Below are positions 8,690-17,468 of a DNA stretch of 64,000 nt, piece by piece (position 1 is the first letter of the stretch; every line of letters begins with the position of its first letter). A program made the position numbers and the translations under genes. The stretch comes from Lysobacter sp. Lineage in GTDB: Bacteria > Pseudomonadota > Gammaproteobacteria > Xanthomonadales > Xanthomonadaceae. The notes below the pieces were generated by a model. The model made no database searches. It was not told the DNA's origin and worked only from the letters and a program-made list of their open reading frames with translations. Location: NCBI GenBank assembly GCA_019634715.1, contig JAHCAU010000005.1:62001-126000 (forward strand), read 5' to 3'.

Positions 8690-9361
8690 ATGACCATGTC
8701 GCGTTTCGCCGAGGATGGTGCCTCGCGCCTGTCCTCGGCATTGCCGTCGGACCTGCTTGCCGCGCTGCCGGCCGATGCCGCGCTGGACGATGATTCGGCC
8801 GGTTCGCGAGACCTGTTGTCGCAACCATGGTGCGCCGAACTCGTCGCGCCGATCCGTCGACGCCTGTATGCCATCGGTGCGCTGGCCGAGGACGCGGTCG
8901 CGATCCAATGCACGCTGTTCCGCAAGACAGCGACGTGCAACTGGAAGGCGCCTTATCACCAGGATCTGTCCGTGCCGGTCGCCGTGCGGATTGAGCATCC
9001 GGACTTGTCGGGTTGGTCGACGAAGCCCGACGGCCTCTACGTGCAGCCACCGGAAACGCTGCTGTCCAAGCTTCTGGCCGTCCGCCTGCATCTGGACGCC
9101 TGCGGCGAGGACGATGGTCCACTGCGCGTCGTGCCCGGTTCGCACCGTTCGGGCCGCCTGCCTTCCACCACGATCGCGGACGTGCCCAAATCTGCCGTCG
9201 AACGCACCTGCGTGGCGGAGCGTGGCGATCTGTGGCTGATGCGGCCCCTGCTGCTGCATGCATCGTCCCGGGCGGCGCGACCGAATGGACGACGCGTCCT
9301 GCACTTCGTGTTCGCACCGCCCGACCCGGGCCATGGCCTGCAATGGAGAATCGCCGTTTGA
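8690..9361 (+). CDS. Phytanoyl-CoA dioxygenase (PhyH) family protein
   Basis: About 223 residues. An Fe(II)/2-oxoglutarate oxygenase core is visible: PYHQDLS supplies the HxD pair, [13 protein letters not shown] is the typical PhyH turn, and LLLHASSRA gives the distal His followed by RRVLHFVF. Substrate unknown. It sits between moaA and moaC, 2 bases after moaA's stop, and overlaps the moaC start by 4 bases, so it is translated as part of the moa operon. ATG 8690 was chosen; GTG 8684 overlapping moaA is an alternative. A role in cofactor synthesis is not known for the family, so it may simply be carried along. Confidence 0.8.
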   Translation: MTMSRFAEDGASRLSSALPSDLLAALPADAALDDDSAGSRDLLSQPWCAELVAPIRRRLYAIGALAEDAVAIQCTLFRKTATCNWKAPYHQDLSVPVAVRIEHPDLSGWSTKPDGLYVQPPETLLSKLLAVRLHLDACGEDDGPLRVVPGSHRSGRLPSTTIADVPKSAVERTCVAERGDLWLMRPLLLHASSRAARPNGRRVLHFVFAPPDPGHGLQWRIAV

Positions 9362-9870
9362 ACACGCGTTCACGCAGCACAGGTTCACGACTCACCCATC
9401 TCGACGCCGACGGCCGCCCGGCGATGGTCGACGTGTCCGCGAAAACCGCGACCGCGCGCATCGCCACCGCCGAGTGCCGGGTGAAGTTTCCCGCGGCCGT
9501 CGCCGCCGAACTGCATCGCAACGGACTGAAAAGCGCCAAGGGCGGCGTGGTGGACACGGCGATCGTCGCCGGCACGCTGGCGGTCAAGCGCACGCACGAA
9601 CTGATCCCGTTCTGCCATCCGCTGCCGATCGACGGCATCCGTTTCGCCATCGACTGGCGTGGCGAACGCGAACTGGAGATCGTCTGCACGGTGAAGACGG
9701 TACATCGCACCGGCGTCGAGATGGAGGCGCTGACCGGCGCCACCGTCGCCGCGCTCACCGTCTACGACATGTGCAAGGCCCTGTCGCATGCCATCGTGCT
9801 GGGGCCGGCGAAGCTGCGCGGCAAGCGCGGCGGCAAGCGCGATGTCGGCACGGTCGCGGTGGCGCCCTGA
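9358..9870 (+). CDS. moaC: Cyclic pyranopterin monophosphate synthase
   Basis: 170 residues from TTG 9358, chosen because TGGAGA lies 7 bases upstream and the TTGA overlap couples it to the preceding stop; ATG 9343 is in frame and possible. Family blocks are [44 protein letters not shown] and the catalytic-site region [19 protein letters not shown] with conserved Lys/Asp residues. It converts 3',8-cyclo-GTP to cPMP after MoaA. Confidence 0.95.
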   Translation: MNTRSRSTGSRLTHLDADGRPAMVDVSAKTATARIATAECRVKFPAAVAAELHRNGLKSAKGGVVDTAIVAGTLAVKRTHELIPFCHPLPIDGIRFAIDWRGERELEIVCTVKTVHRTGVEMEALTGATVAALTVYDMCKALSHAIVLGPAKLRGKRGGKRDVGTVAVAP

Positions 9871-10109
9871 TGGTGCGCGTGACCGTGCTGTACTTCGCCA
9901 GCCTGCGCGATGCCGCCGGCTGCGACAGCCAGGCGATCGACCACGAGGGCGACTTGGCGGCCCTTTACCTGCGGTTGCAGGCGCAGCACGGCTTCGCGTT
10001 GCCGATCGAGCGGGTGCGGGTCGCGATGGCGGGCGCCTTCGCCGACTGGCGCGACCGCCCCCGCGATGGCGCCGAGGTTGCGTTCATTCCGCCGGTCTCC
10101 GGGGGATGA
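9870..10109 (+). CDS. moaD: Molybdopterin synthase sulfur-carrier subunit
   Basis: 79-residue ubiquitin-like protein ending in the required C-terminal Gly-Gly (PPVSGG). Its ATG overlaps the moaC stop by one base. It carries the thiocarboxylate sulfur that MoaE uses to make the dithiolene of molybdopterin. The partner moaE lies 1.7 kb downstream, after an M17 peptidase gene. Confidence 0.93.
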   Translation: MVRVTVLYFASLRDAAGCDSQAIDHEGDLAALYLRLQAQHGFALPIERVRVAMAGAFADWRDRPRDGAEVAFIPPVSGG

Positions 10110-10210
10110 TCGGCACATGGCCTGAACAGCCCGTTTCAGGCGGTCTTCTGTGATCCACTTCGCGAATGGGGTAGCCTTGCGGTCCCGTTTTCGCTGCATG
10201 AGCCCCGCCG

Positions 10211-11761
10211 ATGACCCGACTGCATGCCGTCACCGACCTCGATACCGCGCTCGCCGACTCGGGGCGCCATGACGCACTGATCGTGGTCGCCCATGACCTG
10301 CCCGCCGTCGCGCACCCCTTGGTTTCCCGTGCGTTCGCAACCGCCAGCGCCATGGATGCGCGCGCCGCCCAGGTCGTATCGCTGGCGCCTTGCGTGGATG
10401 CGCCCGGCGGACGCGTCGTGCTGTCGCCCACCGGGCCGGTGCTGCGCGACCACGACGACGTGCGTCGCTACGCCGAAGCCGCTCAGGCGGGCGTGCGCCG
10501 CGCCCGCGATGCCGGCGCGCGCAGGCCGCTGGTGCTGCTGGCGCCGCCGCCGGCCGATGCCCGCCATCGCCAGGCCGCGCGCGTGGCCGCGCTGGCCGCG
10601 ATCGGCGGCTTGTGGGAACCCCTGGAAGCCCGCGAGGCGCTCGGCGCTTCGGTCGAACCGGTGGAATCGATCGGCTTTTCCGTCCTCGACGGCAGTTTCG
10701 GTGATGCCGACGCCACCTGGGTCGAAGCCGTGGATGCCGGCATGCGCCTGGCCCGCGATCTCGCCGGCACCGATCCCGAGCGGATGGCGCCGCCGAAATT
10801 CGCGCAGTATTGCGTCGATGCCTTCCGCGACACGTCGGTGCGCGTCTCGGTCAACAGCGATCTGGATACATTGCGGCGCGACTACCCGCTGCTCACCGCG
10901 GTCGCGCGCGCCAGCCTCGATGTCGAGCGCCATCGCCCCTGCGTGGTGCGCCTGGAATATGTCCCGCAGGGCGCTGTCGAACGCACGCTGCTGTTCGCGG
11001 GCAAGGGCCTGACCTACGACACCGGCGGTGCGGATCTCAAGACCGACGGCCACATGGCCGGCATGAGCCGCGACAAGGGCGGCGCCGCTGCCGTCGCCGG
11101 TTTCATGCTGTCCGTGGCGCGCCTCGGCCTGCCGGGCGTGAAGGTCATCGCCGAACTCGGCGTCGTCCGCAATTCGATCGGCCCGGACAGTTTCGTCGCC
11201 GACGAAATCATCGCCAGCCATGCCGGCGTCCGCGTGCGCATCGGCAATACCGATGCGGAAGGCCGCCTCGTGCTGGCCGACCTGCTGTCGCACCTGCGCG
11301 AGGATGCGCGCCAGGCCACGGCGCCCCGTCTGTTCAGCGTCGCCACTCTGACCGGTCATGCCAGTCGTGCGGTCGGTCCCTACAACATCGCGCTCGACAA
11401 CGGCCCCGCGCGTGCGGCGGGCGTCGCCGAGGCGCTGTCGGTGCAGGGCGATCAGTGGGGCGACCCGTTCGAGGTCTCGCGCCTGCGCCGCGAGGACTAC
11501 GACTTCGTCGCGCCGCGCAGCCGTGCCGACGACCTGCTGTCGTGCAACAACCTGCCGTCGTCGGCCACGCCGCGCGGCCACCAGTTCCCGATGGCCTTCC
11601 TCGCCATCGCCTCCGGCCTGGACCGCCACGGCAGCGATGCCGCGCAGCCGCTGCCGTTCACCCACATCGACATCGGCGGCAGCGGCGTCGAAGGCAGCGA
11701 CTGGCAGCACGGTCGTCCGTCCGCGCGCCCGCTCGTGGCGATGCTTGCCGCGTTGACCTGA
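10211..11761 (+). CDS. Leucyl aminopeptidase family (M17) protein
   Basis: 516 residues. The C-terminal catalytic domain has GKGLTYDTGGADLKT (metal ligands Lys and Asp), KVIAELGVVRNSIG and the M17 signature NTDAEGRLVLADLL with the Asp/Glu ligands. The N-terminal half is the less conserved regulatory domain. It is a cytoplasmic two-metal exopeptidase; peptide preference is unknown. It lies between moaD and moaE, 101 bases after moaD and 13 before moaE, so probably co-transcribed. KGLTYDTGGADLKT departs slightly from the common GITFDSGGISLK. Confidence 0.88.
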   Translation: MTRLHAVTDLDTALADSGRHDALIVVAHDLPAVAHPLVSRAFATASAMDARAAQVVSLAPCVDAPGGRVVLSPTGPVLRDHDDVRRYAEAAQAGVRRARDAGARRPLVLLAPPPADARHRQAARVAALAAIGGLWEPLEAREALGASVEPVESIGFSVLDGSFGDADATWVEAVDAGMRLARDLAGTDPERMAPPKFAQYCVDAFRDTSVRVSVNSDLDTLRRDYPLLTAVARASLDVERHRPCVVRLEYVPQGAVERTLLFAGKGLTYDTGGADLKTDGHMAGMSRDKGGAAAVAGFMLSVARLGLPGVKVIAELGVVRNSIGPDSFVADEIIASHAGVRVRIGNTDAEGRLVLADLLSHLREDARQATAPRLFSVATLTGHASRAVGPYNIALDNGPARAAGVAEALSVQGDQWGDPFEVSRLRREDYDFVAPRSRADDLLSCNNLPSSATPRGHQFPMAFLAIASGLDRHGSDAAQPLPFTHIDIGGSGVEGSDWQHGRPSARPLVAMLAALT

Positions 11762-11774
11762 GGATCCGGCGGGC

Positions 11775-12206
11775 ATGGCGCGATTCGCGATCGCCGACGA
11801 CGCGTTCGACATCGCGCCCCTGCGCGCCGGCCTGCTGCGCGCCGAAGCCGGCGCCTATGCCAGCTTCGAGGGTTGGGTCCGCAACCACAACGACGGCCGT
11901 GCCGCCACCGGCCTGCGCTACGAGTCCTATCGCGTGCTCGCCGAAGCCGAGGGCGAGCGCATCCTCGACGAAGCGCTCGCGACCTTCGCCATCGCCGATG
12001 CCGCCTGCGTGCATCGCACCGGCGAACTGGCCATCGGCGATCTGGCGGTGTGGGTGGGCGTCAGCGCCGCGCATCGCGACGCCGCATTCGCGGCCTGCCG
12101 CTGGATCATCGACGAAGTGAAGTCGCGCGTCCCCATCTGGAAGCACGAGCGCTACGTCGAAGGCGATGCGCAATGGCTTCATCCGCGCCCACCGGATTCG
12201 CAATAG
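11775..12206 (+). CDS. moaE: Molybdopterin synthase catalytic subunit
   Basis: 143 residues. It contains FEGWVRNHNDG, YESYRVLAEAEGERIL, a conserved HRTGELAIGDLAVWVGVSA segment and the signature VKSRVPIWKHE with the catalytic Lys. It forms the heterotetramer with MoaD that turns cPMP into molybdopterin. It is the last gene of the moa group. Confidence 0.95.
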   Translation: MARFAIADDAFDIAPLRAGLLRAEAGAYASFEGWVRNHNDGRAATGLRYESYRVLAEAEGERILDEALATFAIADAACVHRTGELAIGDLAVWVGVSAAHRDAAFAACRWIIDEVKSRVPIWKHERYVEGDAQWLHPRPPDSQ

Positions 12207-12306
12207 CCGATGACGTCCGGGCCTTCGCCCGCCCTGGGGCATGGGCATCAAGTGGTGGCTCTGACAAACGTCCCGGGGTTCATGGGCGAAGCCCACGAAT
12301 GGCGAT

Positions 12307-12408
12307 GGCCCCGCCGGCTGACCTCGGCACCCGCATCGACCGATACCGTTGCTGCCTTCCGGCCCTGGCGGGGTTTTCGATCTAGCGTCGCGAGGGGCCG
12401 ACGGGGCC
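12307..12408 (-). ncRNA. ffs: Signal recognition particle 4.5S RNA
   Basis: The minus strand contains the SRP helix 8 core: CAGG-GCC-GGAA-GGC-AGCA, that is, a GGAA tetraloop with the conserved CAGG/AGCA symmetric loop. The ends (12397-12408 with 12307-12318) form a 12-bp stem with one G-U pair, giving a single long hairpin of about 102 nt. It binds Ffh for co-translational membrane targeting. Its place beside tRNA-Ser and dnaX is a familiar bacterial arrangement. Exact processed ends are uncertain. Confidence 0.92.
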
Positions 12409-12449
12409 ACCATGGACGTTGCATCAGCGACGCTGACGAACCTTGAATC

Positions 12450-12542
12450 TGGCGGAGAGAGGGGGATTCGAACCCCCGAAGCGCGGTTTAGACGCTTACA
12501 CACTTTCCAGGCGTGCTCCTTCAACCACTCGGACACCTCTCC
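12450..12542 (-). tRNA. tRNA-Ser (anticodon GGA)
   Basis: Minus strand. Acceptor GGAGAGG with TCTCTCC (one G-U), encoded CCA (12450-12452), anticodon loop CTGGAAA with anticodon GGA, a long class II variable arm (GTGTAAGCGTCTAAACCGC) and the GGTTCGAATCC T-arm. It lies between 4.5S RNA and dnaX on the opposite strand to dnaX. Confidence 0.95.
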
Positions 12543-12679
12543 GCATTCTTCCCCGGCGTTGGCGTCCTGCCGCGCTTGGGCCGACAATTCTAGCCATCTG
12601 CCGCTCCCGGGACAAGGAATTCCCCGTTCCGGCCTTCGTCCTGGCTCGGTCCGGGAGCTCTGCATGGCAGAATGTGCCC

Positions 12680-14437
12680 ATGTCCTATCTCGTCCTCGCC
12701 CGCAAGTGGCGCCCCAAGCGTTTCGCCGAACTGGTCGGGCAGGAGCATGTGGTCCGCGCGCTCAGCAATGCCCTCGACACCGGCCGGGTCCACCACGCCT
12801 TCCTGTTCACCGGCACCCGAGGGGTGGGCAAGACCACCATCGCCCGCATCTTCGCCAAGTCATTGAATTGCGAGCAGGGCACGTCGGCCGAGCCCTGCGG
12901 CCAGTGCAATGCCTGCCGCGATATCGACGCCGGCCGGTTCATCGACCTGCTGGAGATCGACGCGGCCTCGAATACCGGCGTGGATGACGTCCGCGAGGTG
13001 ATCGACAACGCCCAGTACATGCCCTCGCGCGGCCGGGTGAAGGTCTACCTGATCGACGAAGTCCACATGCTGTCGAAGTCGGCGTTCAACGCGCTGCTGA
13101 AGACGCTGGAGGAGCCGCCGGGGCACGTGAAATTCCTGCTCGCGACCACCGATCCGCAGAAGCTGCCGGTCACCGTGCTGTCGCGCTGCCTGCAGTTCAA
13201 CCTCAAGCGCCTGGAAGAGAGCCAGATCCAGGGGCAGATGGCGAAGATCCTCGAAGCAGAGGGCATACCGGCCGAGCCGGGTGCGATCCGTCAGCTGGCG
13301 AAGTCCGCCGACGGCAGCCTGCGCGACGGCCTCTCGCTGCTCGACCAGGCGATCGCCTACACCGGCGCCAGCACCACGCACGAGGGCGGGGCGGGCGTGC
13401 CGCTCACCGACGCCGGGGTCGCGACGATGCTCGGCACGGTCGACCGGATGCGGGTCGGCGCCGTGCTCGGCGCGCTGGCGGCTGGCGACGGCGCTGCGCT
13501 GATGGCCGAGATCGCGGCCTTGTCGGACTTCTCCCCGGACTGGGCCGGCGTGCTGGATGCGCTGGCCGAGGCGCTGCATCGCGTGCAGGTCCGGCAATTG
13601 GTGCCTTCGGCCGAGATCGAGGCCGATGGCGTGGCGATCGACGCACTTGCCGCCCAATTACGGCCGGAAGTCGTCCAGCTGTGGTACCAGATGGCGCTCC
13701 ATGGCCGTCGCGACCTGGGCTATGCCCCCAGTCCGCGCGCCGGCTTCGAGATGACCGCGCTGCGCATGCTGGCGTTCCGGCCGGCCGAGGGCGGCGGTAC
13801 CCAGGTCGAACGGCCTTCGAGCAGTGGCGTACGGGGTCCCGAGGCCGCGCGCGCCGCCGCGTTCGACAGCGCGCCGGCCAAGCCTGCGCCGCCGATGTCC
13901 CGCCCGCTGCCACCGGAGGCGCGGGAGAATCCGGCCGCTCCCGAGCGCCGCCCGGCACAGCCCCCGCCGTCGCCCCGGATCGAGATCGCCGCACCGCCGG
14001 TGGCGCCGCCTGCAGCAGCGCCTGCCGACGTCCCGCCGCCGATGATCGCCATCGACAGCGACCGCTGGCTGAGCCTGGTCGCCAACTGCGGCCTGCGCGG
14101 CCCCGCGCGCGAACTGGCTGCGCATGCCGCGTTCATCGACTACGCCAACGGCGTGATGCGCCTGGCGCTGTCGCCGGACGACGACCACCTGCGCCTGCCC
14201 GGCCTGATCAATGCGCTGACCGATTCGCTCTGCGCGCAGCTCGGCGGACCGGTGCAATTGCGCTTCGAGACCGGCAAGGCGCCGAACGCCGAAACCCTGC
14301 ACCAGCGCAACGAACGCCAGCGCGACGAGAGGCAGGCGTCCGCCGAAGAGAATTTCGTGGCCCATCCGGATGTGCAGCGTCTGGTGAGCCAGGGCGCGAA
14401 GCTCGTGCCCGATTCCATCCGTCCCTACGAAGATTGA
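12680..14437 (+). CDS. dnaX: DNA polymerase III subunits gamma and tau
   Basis: 585 residues from ATG 12680 (MSYLVLARKWRP, the family start). Walker A GTRGVGKTT (K51), zinc-binding cysteines C64, C73, C76 and C79, Walker B LIDEVHML, and the SRC box in LPVTVLSRCLQF. A Pro/Ala-rich linker covers about residues 375-450, and the C-terminal tau-like domain follows. It is the ATPase of the clamp loader. No obvious A-rich slippery site for a gamma-producing frameshift was noticed. It heads the dnaX-ybaB-recR group. Confidence 0.97.
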   Translation: MSYLVLARKWRPKRFAELVGQEHVVRALSNALDTGRVHHAFLFTGTRGVGKTTIARIFAKSLNCEQGTSAEPCGQCNACRDIDAGRFIDLLEIDAASNTGVDDVREVIDNAQYMPSRGRVKVYLIDEVHMLSKSAFNALLKTLEEPPGHVKFLLATTDPQKLPVTVLSRCLQFNLKRLEESQIQGQMAKILEAEGIPAEPGAIRQLAKSADGSLRDGLSLLDQAIAYTGASTTHEGGAGVPLTDAGVATMLGTVDRMRVGAVLGALAAGDGAALMAEIAALSDFSPDWAGVLDALAEALHRVQVRQLVPSAEIEADGVAIDALAAQLRPEVVQLWYQMALHGRRDLGYAPSPRAGFEMTALRMLAFRPAEGGGTQVERPSSSGVRGPEAARAAAFDSAPAKPAPPMSRPLPPEARENPAAPERRPAQPPPSPRIEIAAPPVAPPAAAPADVPPPMIAIDSDRWLSLVANCGLRGPARELAAHAAFIDYANGVMRLALSPDDDHLRLPGLINALTDSLCAQLGGPVQLRFETGKAPNAETLHQRNERQRDERQASAEENFVAHPDVQRLVSQGAKLVPDSIRPYED

Positions 14438-14449
14438 GAGAACGCCGAC

Positions 14450-14776
14450 ATGCGTGGAAACATCGCCCAACTGATGCAGCAGGCGCAGAAGATGCAGGAA
14501 AACCTGCAGCGCGCCCAGGAAGAACTGGCCAAGCTGGAAGTCACCGGCAGCGCCGGCGGCGGCATGGTCAGCATCACGCTCACCGGCAAGATGGAGTGCC
14601 GCAAGGTACGCATCGAACCGAGCGTGCTGTCCGACGCGGAGATGACCGAAGACCTGATCGCCGCCGCGATCAACGACGCGGTGAACAAGGTCAACGCCGA
14701 GTCGCAGGCGAAGATGTCCGGCGCCACCGCCGGCATGCCGATCCCGCCGGGCATGAAGATTCCGGGGATGTTCTGA
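14450..14776 (+). CDS. YbaB/EbfC family nucleoid-associated protein
   Basis: 108 residues: N-terminal amphipathic coiled coil ([23 protein letters not shown]), then the [20 protein letters not shown] core and an [13 protein letters not shown] tail. These proteins form tweezer-like dimers that bind DNA. Twelve bases after dnaX and upstream of recR, the standard order. Confidence 0.94.
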   Translation: MRGNIAQLMQQAQKMQENLQRAQEELAKLEVTGSAGGGMVSITLTGKMECRKVRIEPSVLSDAEMTEDLIAAAINDAVNKVNAESQAKMSGATAGMPIPPGMKIPGMF

Positions 14777-14790
14777 TCCCTCCGCGTTTC

Positions 14791-14859
14791 GTAGAGCGGG
14801 TCGAAGATCCGCTGCCCCGTCTCCAGAGAGGTGTGTAGCGGGTCTTCGACCCGCTCTAC
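14791..14859. repeat. GTAG-headed REP pair (REPIN-like)
   Basis: Two inverted copies, GTAGAGCGGGTCGAAG at the left and its near complement ending CCGCTCTAC at the right, within the ybaB-recR gap. The GTAG head with an adjoining GC-rich palindrome is the form of REP sequences mobilised by RAYT transposases. The same family recurs at 26.2 and 43.6 kb. It may form a hairpin in the operon transcript. Confidence 0.8.
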
Positions 14860-14868
14860 AGGCCTGAC

Positions 14869-15468
14869 ATGACCGCTTCCCTCCTCGAACAACTCATCGA
14901 CGCCTTCCGCGTGCTGCCGGGCGTGGGCCAGAAGACCGCACAGCGGATGGCCTATCACGTGCTCGAGCGCGATCGCGAGGGCGGTCAGCGCCTGGCGAAT
15001 GCGCTGGCCAATGCGGTCGAGCGCGTCGGCCACTGCGAGCGCTGCCGCGACTTCAGCGAAACCCCGGTGTGCGCGATCTGCGCCAGCGCCGCTCGCGATG
15101 CGCACCTGCTGTGCGTGGTCGAGTCGCCGGTGGACCGCCTCGCGATCGAACAGGCGACGGGCTATCGCGGCTACTACTTCATCCTGCAGGGACGCCTCAG
15201 CCCGCTCGATGGCATCGGCCCGCGCGAACTCGGCCTGGACGCGCTCGCTGAAAGGCTTGCCGAAGGCGAAGTACAGGAACTGGTGGTCGCGACCAATCCC
15301 ACCGTGGAAGGCGAGGCCACCGCGCACTACCTGGCGCAGCTCGCGCGCCAGTACAAGGTCAAGCCGACCCGGCTCACCCACGGCGTGCCGCTGGGCGGCG
15401 AACTGGAATACGTCGATCGCGGCACGCTGTCGCATGCGTTCGGTTCGCGCAGCGAGATGCCGGTCTGA
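14869..15468 (+). CDS. recR: Recombination mediator protein RecR
   Basis: 199 residues. Helix-hairpin-helix [16 protein letters not shown], four-cysteine zinc finger [16 protein letters not shown], and the TOPRIM segment [15 protein letters not shown] followed by [14 protein letters not shown]. With RecF/RecO it loads RecA on SSB-coated DNA. Third gene of dnaX-ybaB-recR. Confidence 0.96.
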   Translation: MTASLLEQLIDAFRVLPGVGQKTAQRMAYHVLERDREGGQRLANALANAVERVGHCERCRDFSETPVCAICASAARDAHLLCVVESPVDRLAIEQATGYRGYYFILQGRLSPLDGIGPRELGLDALAERLAEGEVQELVVATNPTVEGEATAHYLAQLARQYKVKPTRLTHGVPLGGELEYVDRGTLSHAFGSRSEMPV

Positions 15469-15524
15469 GGAACGCGGATCGGCCCGATCCGCTTACAATC
15501 CGGTCATCGCCACAGGAGACGGCC

Positions 15525-15866
15525 ATGTCGGACACCATTTTCCACAAGATCATCCGCCGCGAGATCCCCGCGACCATCGTCTACGAGGACGACGGCATCA
15601 TCGCCTTCAAGGACATCGCGCCGCAGGCCCCGATCCACATCCTGTTCGTGCCGAAGGTGACGGTGCCCACGCTCAACGACGTGCAGCCCGACCAGGCCGA
15701 AGTCATTGGTCGCCTCGCCATCGCAGCCGCGAACTACGCGAAACAGCAGGGCTTCGCCGAAGACGGCTACCGCATCGTCATGAACTGCAACGACCACGGC
15801 GGGCAGACCGTCTTCCAGATCCACCTGCACCTGCTCGCGGGAGCGCCGCTGGGGCGGTTCGGGTGA
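15525..15866 (+). CDS. Histidine triad (HIT) nucleotide-binding protein, HinT type
   Basis: 113 residues. Starts MSDTIFHKIIRREIPATIVYEDD, the usual HinT N-terminus, with the active-site triad in FQIHLHLLAG (H-x-H-x-[H replaced by L]L). The strict HxHxH reads Q-I-H-L-H-L-L, which is the common HinT form HxHLH when the preceding residue is included. Likely a purine nucleoside phosphoramidase. SD-like CAGGAGA lies upstream of the ATG. Confidence 0.88.
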   Translation: MSDTIFHKIIRREIPATIVYEDDGIIAFKDIAPQAPIHILFVPKVTVPTLNDVQPDQAEVIGRLAIAAANYAKQQGFAEDGYRIVMNCNDHGGQTVFQIHLHLLAGAPLGRFG

Positions 15867-15898
15867 AAGCTCGGCTCCCATACCTGCGTACGGCGTCC

Positions 15899-16540
15899 AT
15901 GAGGTGGCTTTCGGTTGCCGTTCTGCTGGCGGCTATCGCGGGATGCACCGAGCAGGATGGGGTCAATCGGCAGCAAGCCGGACAGACGCAGTTGCTGCAA
16001 TGCTGGAAAGACACGGATTGCAAGGGAGAGAGAGTCTGCGAGTCGGGCAAGTGCGTTGCTCCGCAAACGGCCCAGCCGATGGTCCCCCTGATTGCGGGCG
16101 GCAACGCCGGCAAGACGGATGGTTTCGTCGCAGTTGACCCGATTCCGCTCTGCGTCGAGGGGGATGGAAAGACGCCTATCCCCGTGTGGAAGCCCGCCGT
16201 GGACGAAGACGGCAACCTGTCTTCCGATCCGTTGCAGAAGGATGGGCAGATCGTCTATATCGAATTGTTTCAGGATGCGCCGAGTGTCGTCTGCAAGGAG
16301 AGCGAATTGAATTCCTTCCAGCGGCCGGTGAATCCCAAGGACGCCCTGGAAGGTGGCCTGTCCGTGAATCTACGGGGCAATACACAGTTCACGAACGGAC
16401 TCTGTTACTTCCGCGGCTTTTACATGAACGAGGATGTCATGGGCATGCATCAGGGTTGGATCGAGACCTATTTCGGTGCTGTCGAGAAGCAGAAGGTGGT
16501 CATGTCGGACAAGTATTGCCTGACGGAGCGGATCGATTGA
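15899..16540 (+). CDS. Putative lipoprotein of unknown function
   Basis: 213 residues from ATG 15899. Signal peptide MRWLSVAVLLAAIAGC with lipobox AIAGC, so Cys16 is probably lipidated. The mature part has a cysteine-rich N-terminal stretch (QCWKDTDCKGERVCESGKC, EGF-like spacing) and a C-terminal domain with three more cysteines. An upstream GTG at 15863 overlapping the HIT stop would only lengthen the signal region. No family recognised. Confidence 0.72.
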   Translation: MRWLSVAVLLAAIAGCTEQDGVNRQQAGQTQLLQCWKDTDCKGERVCESGKCVAPQTAQPMVPLIAGGNAGKTDGFVAVDPIPLCVEGDGKTPIPVWKPAVDEDGNLSSDPLQKDGQIVYIELFQDAPSVVCKESELNSFQRPVNPKDALEGGLSVNLRGNTQFTNGLCYFRGFYMNEDVMGMHQGWIETYFGAVEKQKVVMSDKYCLTERID

Positions 16541-16646
16541 TGGTGCAGACAGGCCGCTTTCCGGATTCCCGTCCGAGCGAAAGGCTCTCGCTCTGCGATC
16601 GGATGGTCGCCCTTGGCGCACTTCGGCCCAGCGGGCGGCTTCATCC

Positions 16647-16940
16647 GTGATCGTGGATTCAACCGAGGCGAATCTTCGGCATCTTGCTGATCGTCTGTCG
16701 CCTTTTTCGTCCGTCGTCTCGATACGAGGCTCCGGTGCGGGACGATTCCTCTATGTCGTGTGTCATGGCCGGTCAGCTGAAATCTCGCCGGCAGCGGAAG
16801 GCTGGTGGGTCGAGTTTTGGGGCTCGCTGGATGAAGATGCCCAGCCGAAAAAACAGGTCACGCTGGACTCGATTGCCGAAGTCGAAGTCCTTCTGCGGGG
16901 TCACTTCTTTCCTGATGGCAATCCCGGGCTGACGGCATGA
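16647..16940 (+). CDS. Small hypothetical protein
   Basis: 97 residues from GTG 16647, starting MIVDSTEANLRHLADRLSPF. Composition and the WWVEFWG motif look like a real small alpha/beta protein, with LDSIAEVEVLLRGHFF at the end. No signal or membrane segment. It follows the lipoprotein after 106 bases and may share its transcript. Function unknown. Confidence 0.6.
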   Translation: MIVDSTEANLRHLADRLSPFSSVVSIRGSGAGRFLYVVCHGRSAEISPAAEGWWVEFWGSLDEDAQPKKQVTLDSIAEVEVLLRGHFFPDGNPGLTA

Positions 16941-16979
16941 ACCTTCCTCTGAGGCCGTCTGCCGCAGGCCTTGCTGCGC

Positions 16980-17402
16980 CTACAGCGCTTCCTTGATCGA
17001 CAGCGGCTGGCCCACCGCGCCAGCATAGAACACGACCAGCTTCAATGGCGTGGTGCCGACATTGCGTCCGTTGTGCAGGGTGTTCACCACCTCGGCGAGC
17101 GTGTCGCCCGGCTTCAGGCGCTTGACCGAACCGTCCTTCAATCGGACGTCCAGCTCGCCTTCGAGCAGCATGCCGAACGATGGCACGGGATGCTGGTGCC
17201 AGCCGGTTTCCCCGCCCGGCGCGATTTCGACGAGAAGACCGGTGATTTCGGCCTGACCCGAGGGATACGCGATAGGCGTCCCGTCCCAGCTCGACGAGGT
17301 CTTCATCAGCGTCGTGGTCTTGACCGATGCGGTGGGGTCCAGCGCGTGGGCGTTCGGTTGGAACAGCAGGCCGAGCGCGAGCAGGCAGAGCGTCGTTCTC
17401 AT
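16980..17402 (-). CDS. Exported cupin-domain protein
   Basis: 140 residues from ATG 17402, chosen because MRTTLCLLALGLLFQPNAHA is a clean Sec signal peptide; a start at 17438 would put 12 residues ahead of it. The cupin core is GGETGWHQHPVPSFGMLLEGELDV (His, His, Glu metal ligands) followed by LKPGDTL and NTLHNGRN (third His). Periplasmic. Ligand or reaction unknown. Confidence 0.78.
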   Translation of the reverse strand: MRTTLCLLALGLLFQPNAHALDPTASVKTTTLMKTSSSWDGTPIAYPSGQAEITGLLVEIAPGGETGWHQHPVPSFGMLLEGELDVRLKDGSVKRLKPGDTLAEVVNTLHNGRNVGTTPLKLVVFYAGAVGQPLSIKEAL

Positions 17403-17468
17403 GTTCGTGCGTTGCGCGCTCCTGGAGGTCGTCGACATGCATCCGCAGACGCCTGTTTCACCGACAGG

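Noticed and set aside
5991..9758. 1255-codon minus-strand open frame
   Set aside because: A shadow of the strong codon bias of kdkA, the MBL gene, moaA and the following genes; composition is repetitive Ala/Arg/Gly with no family motifs.
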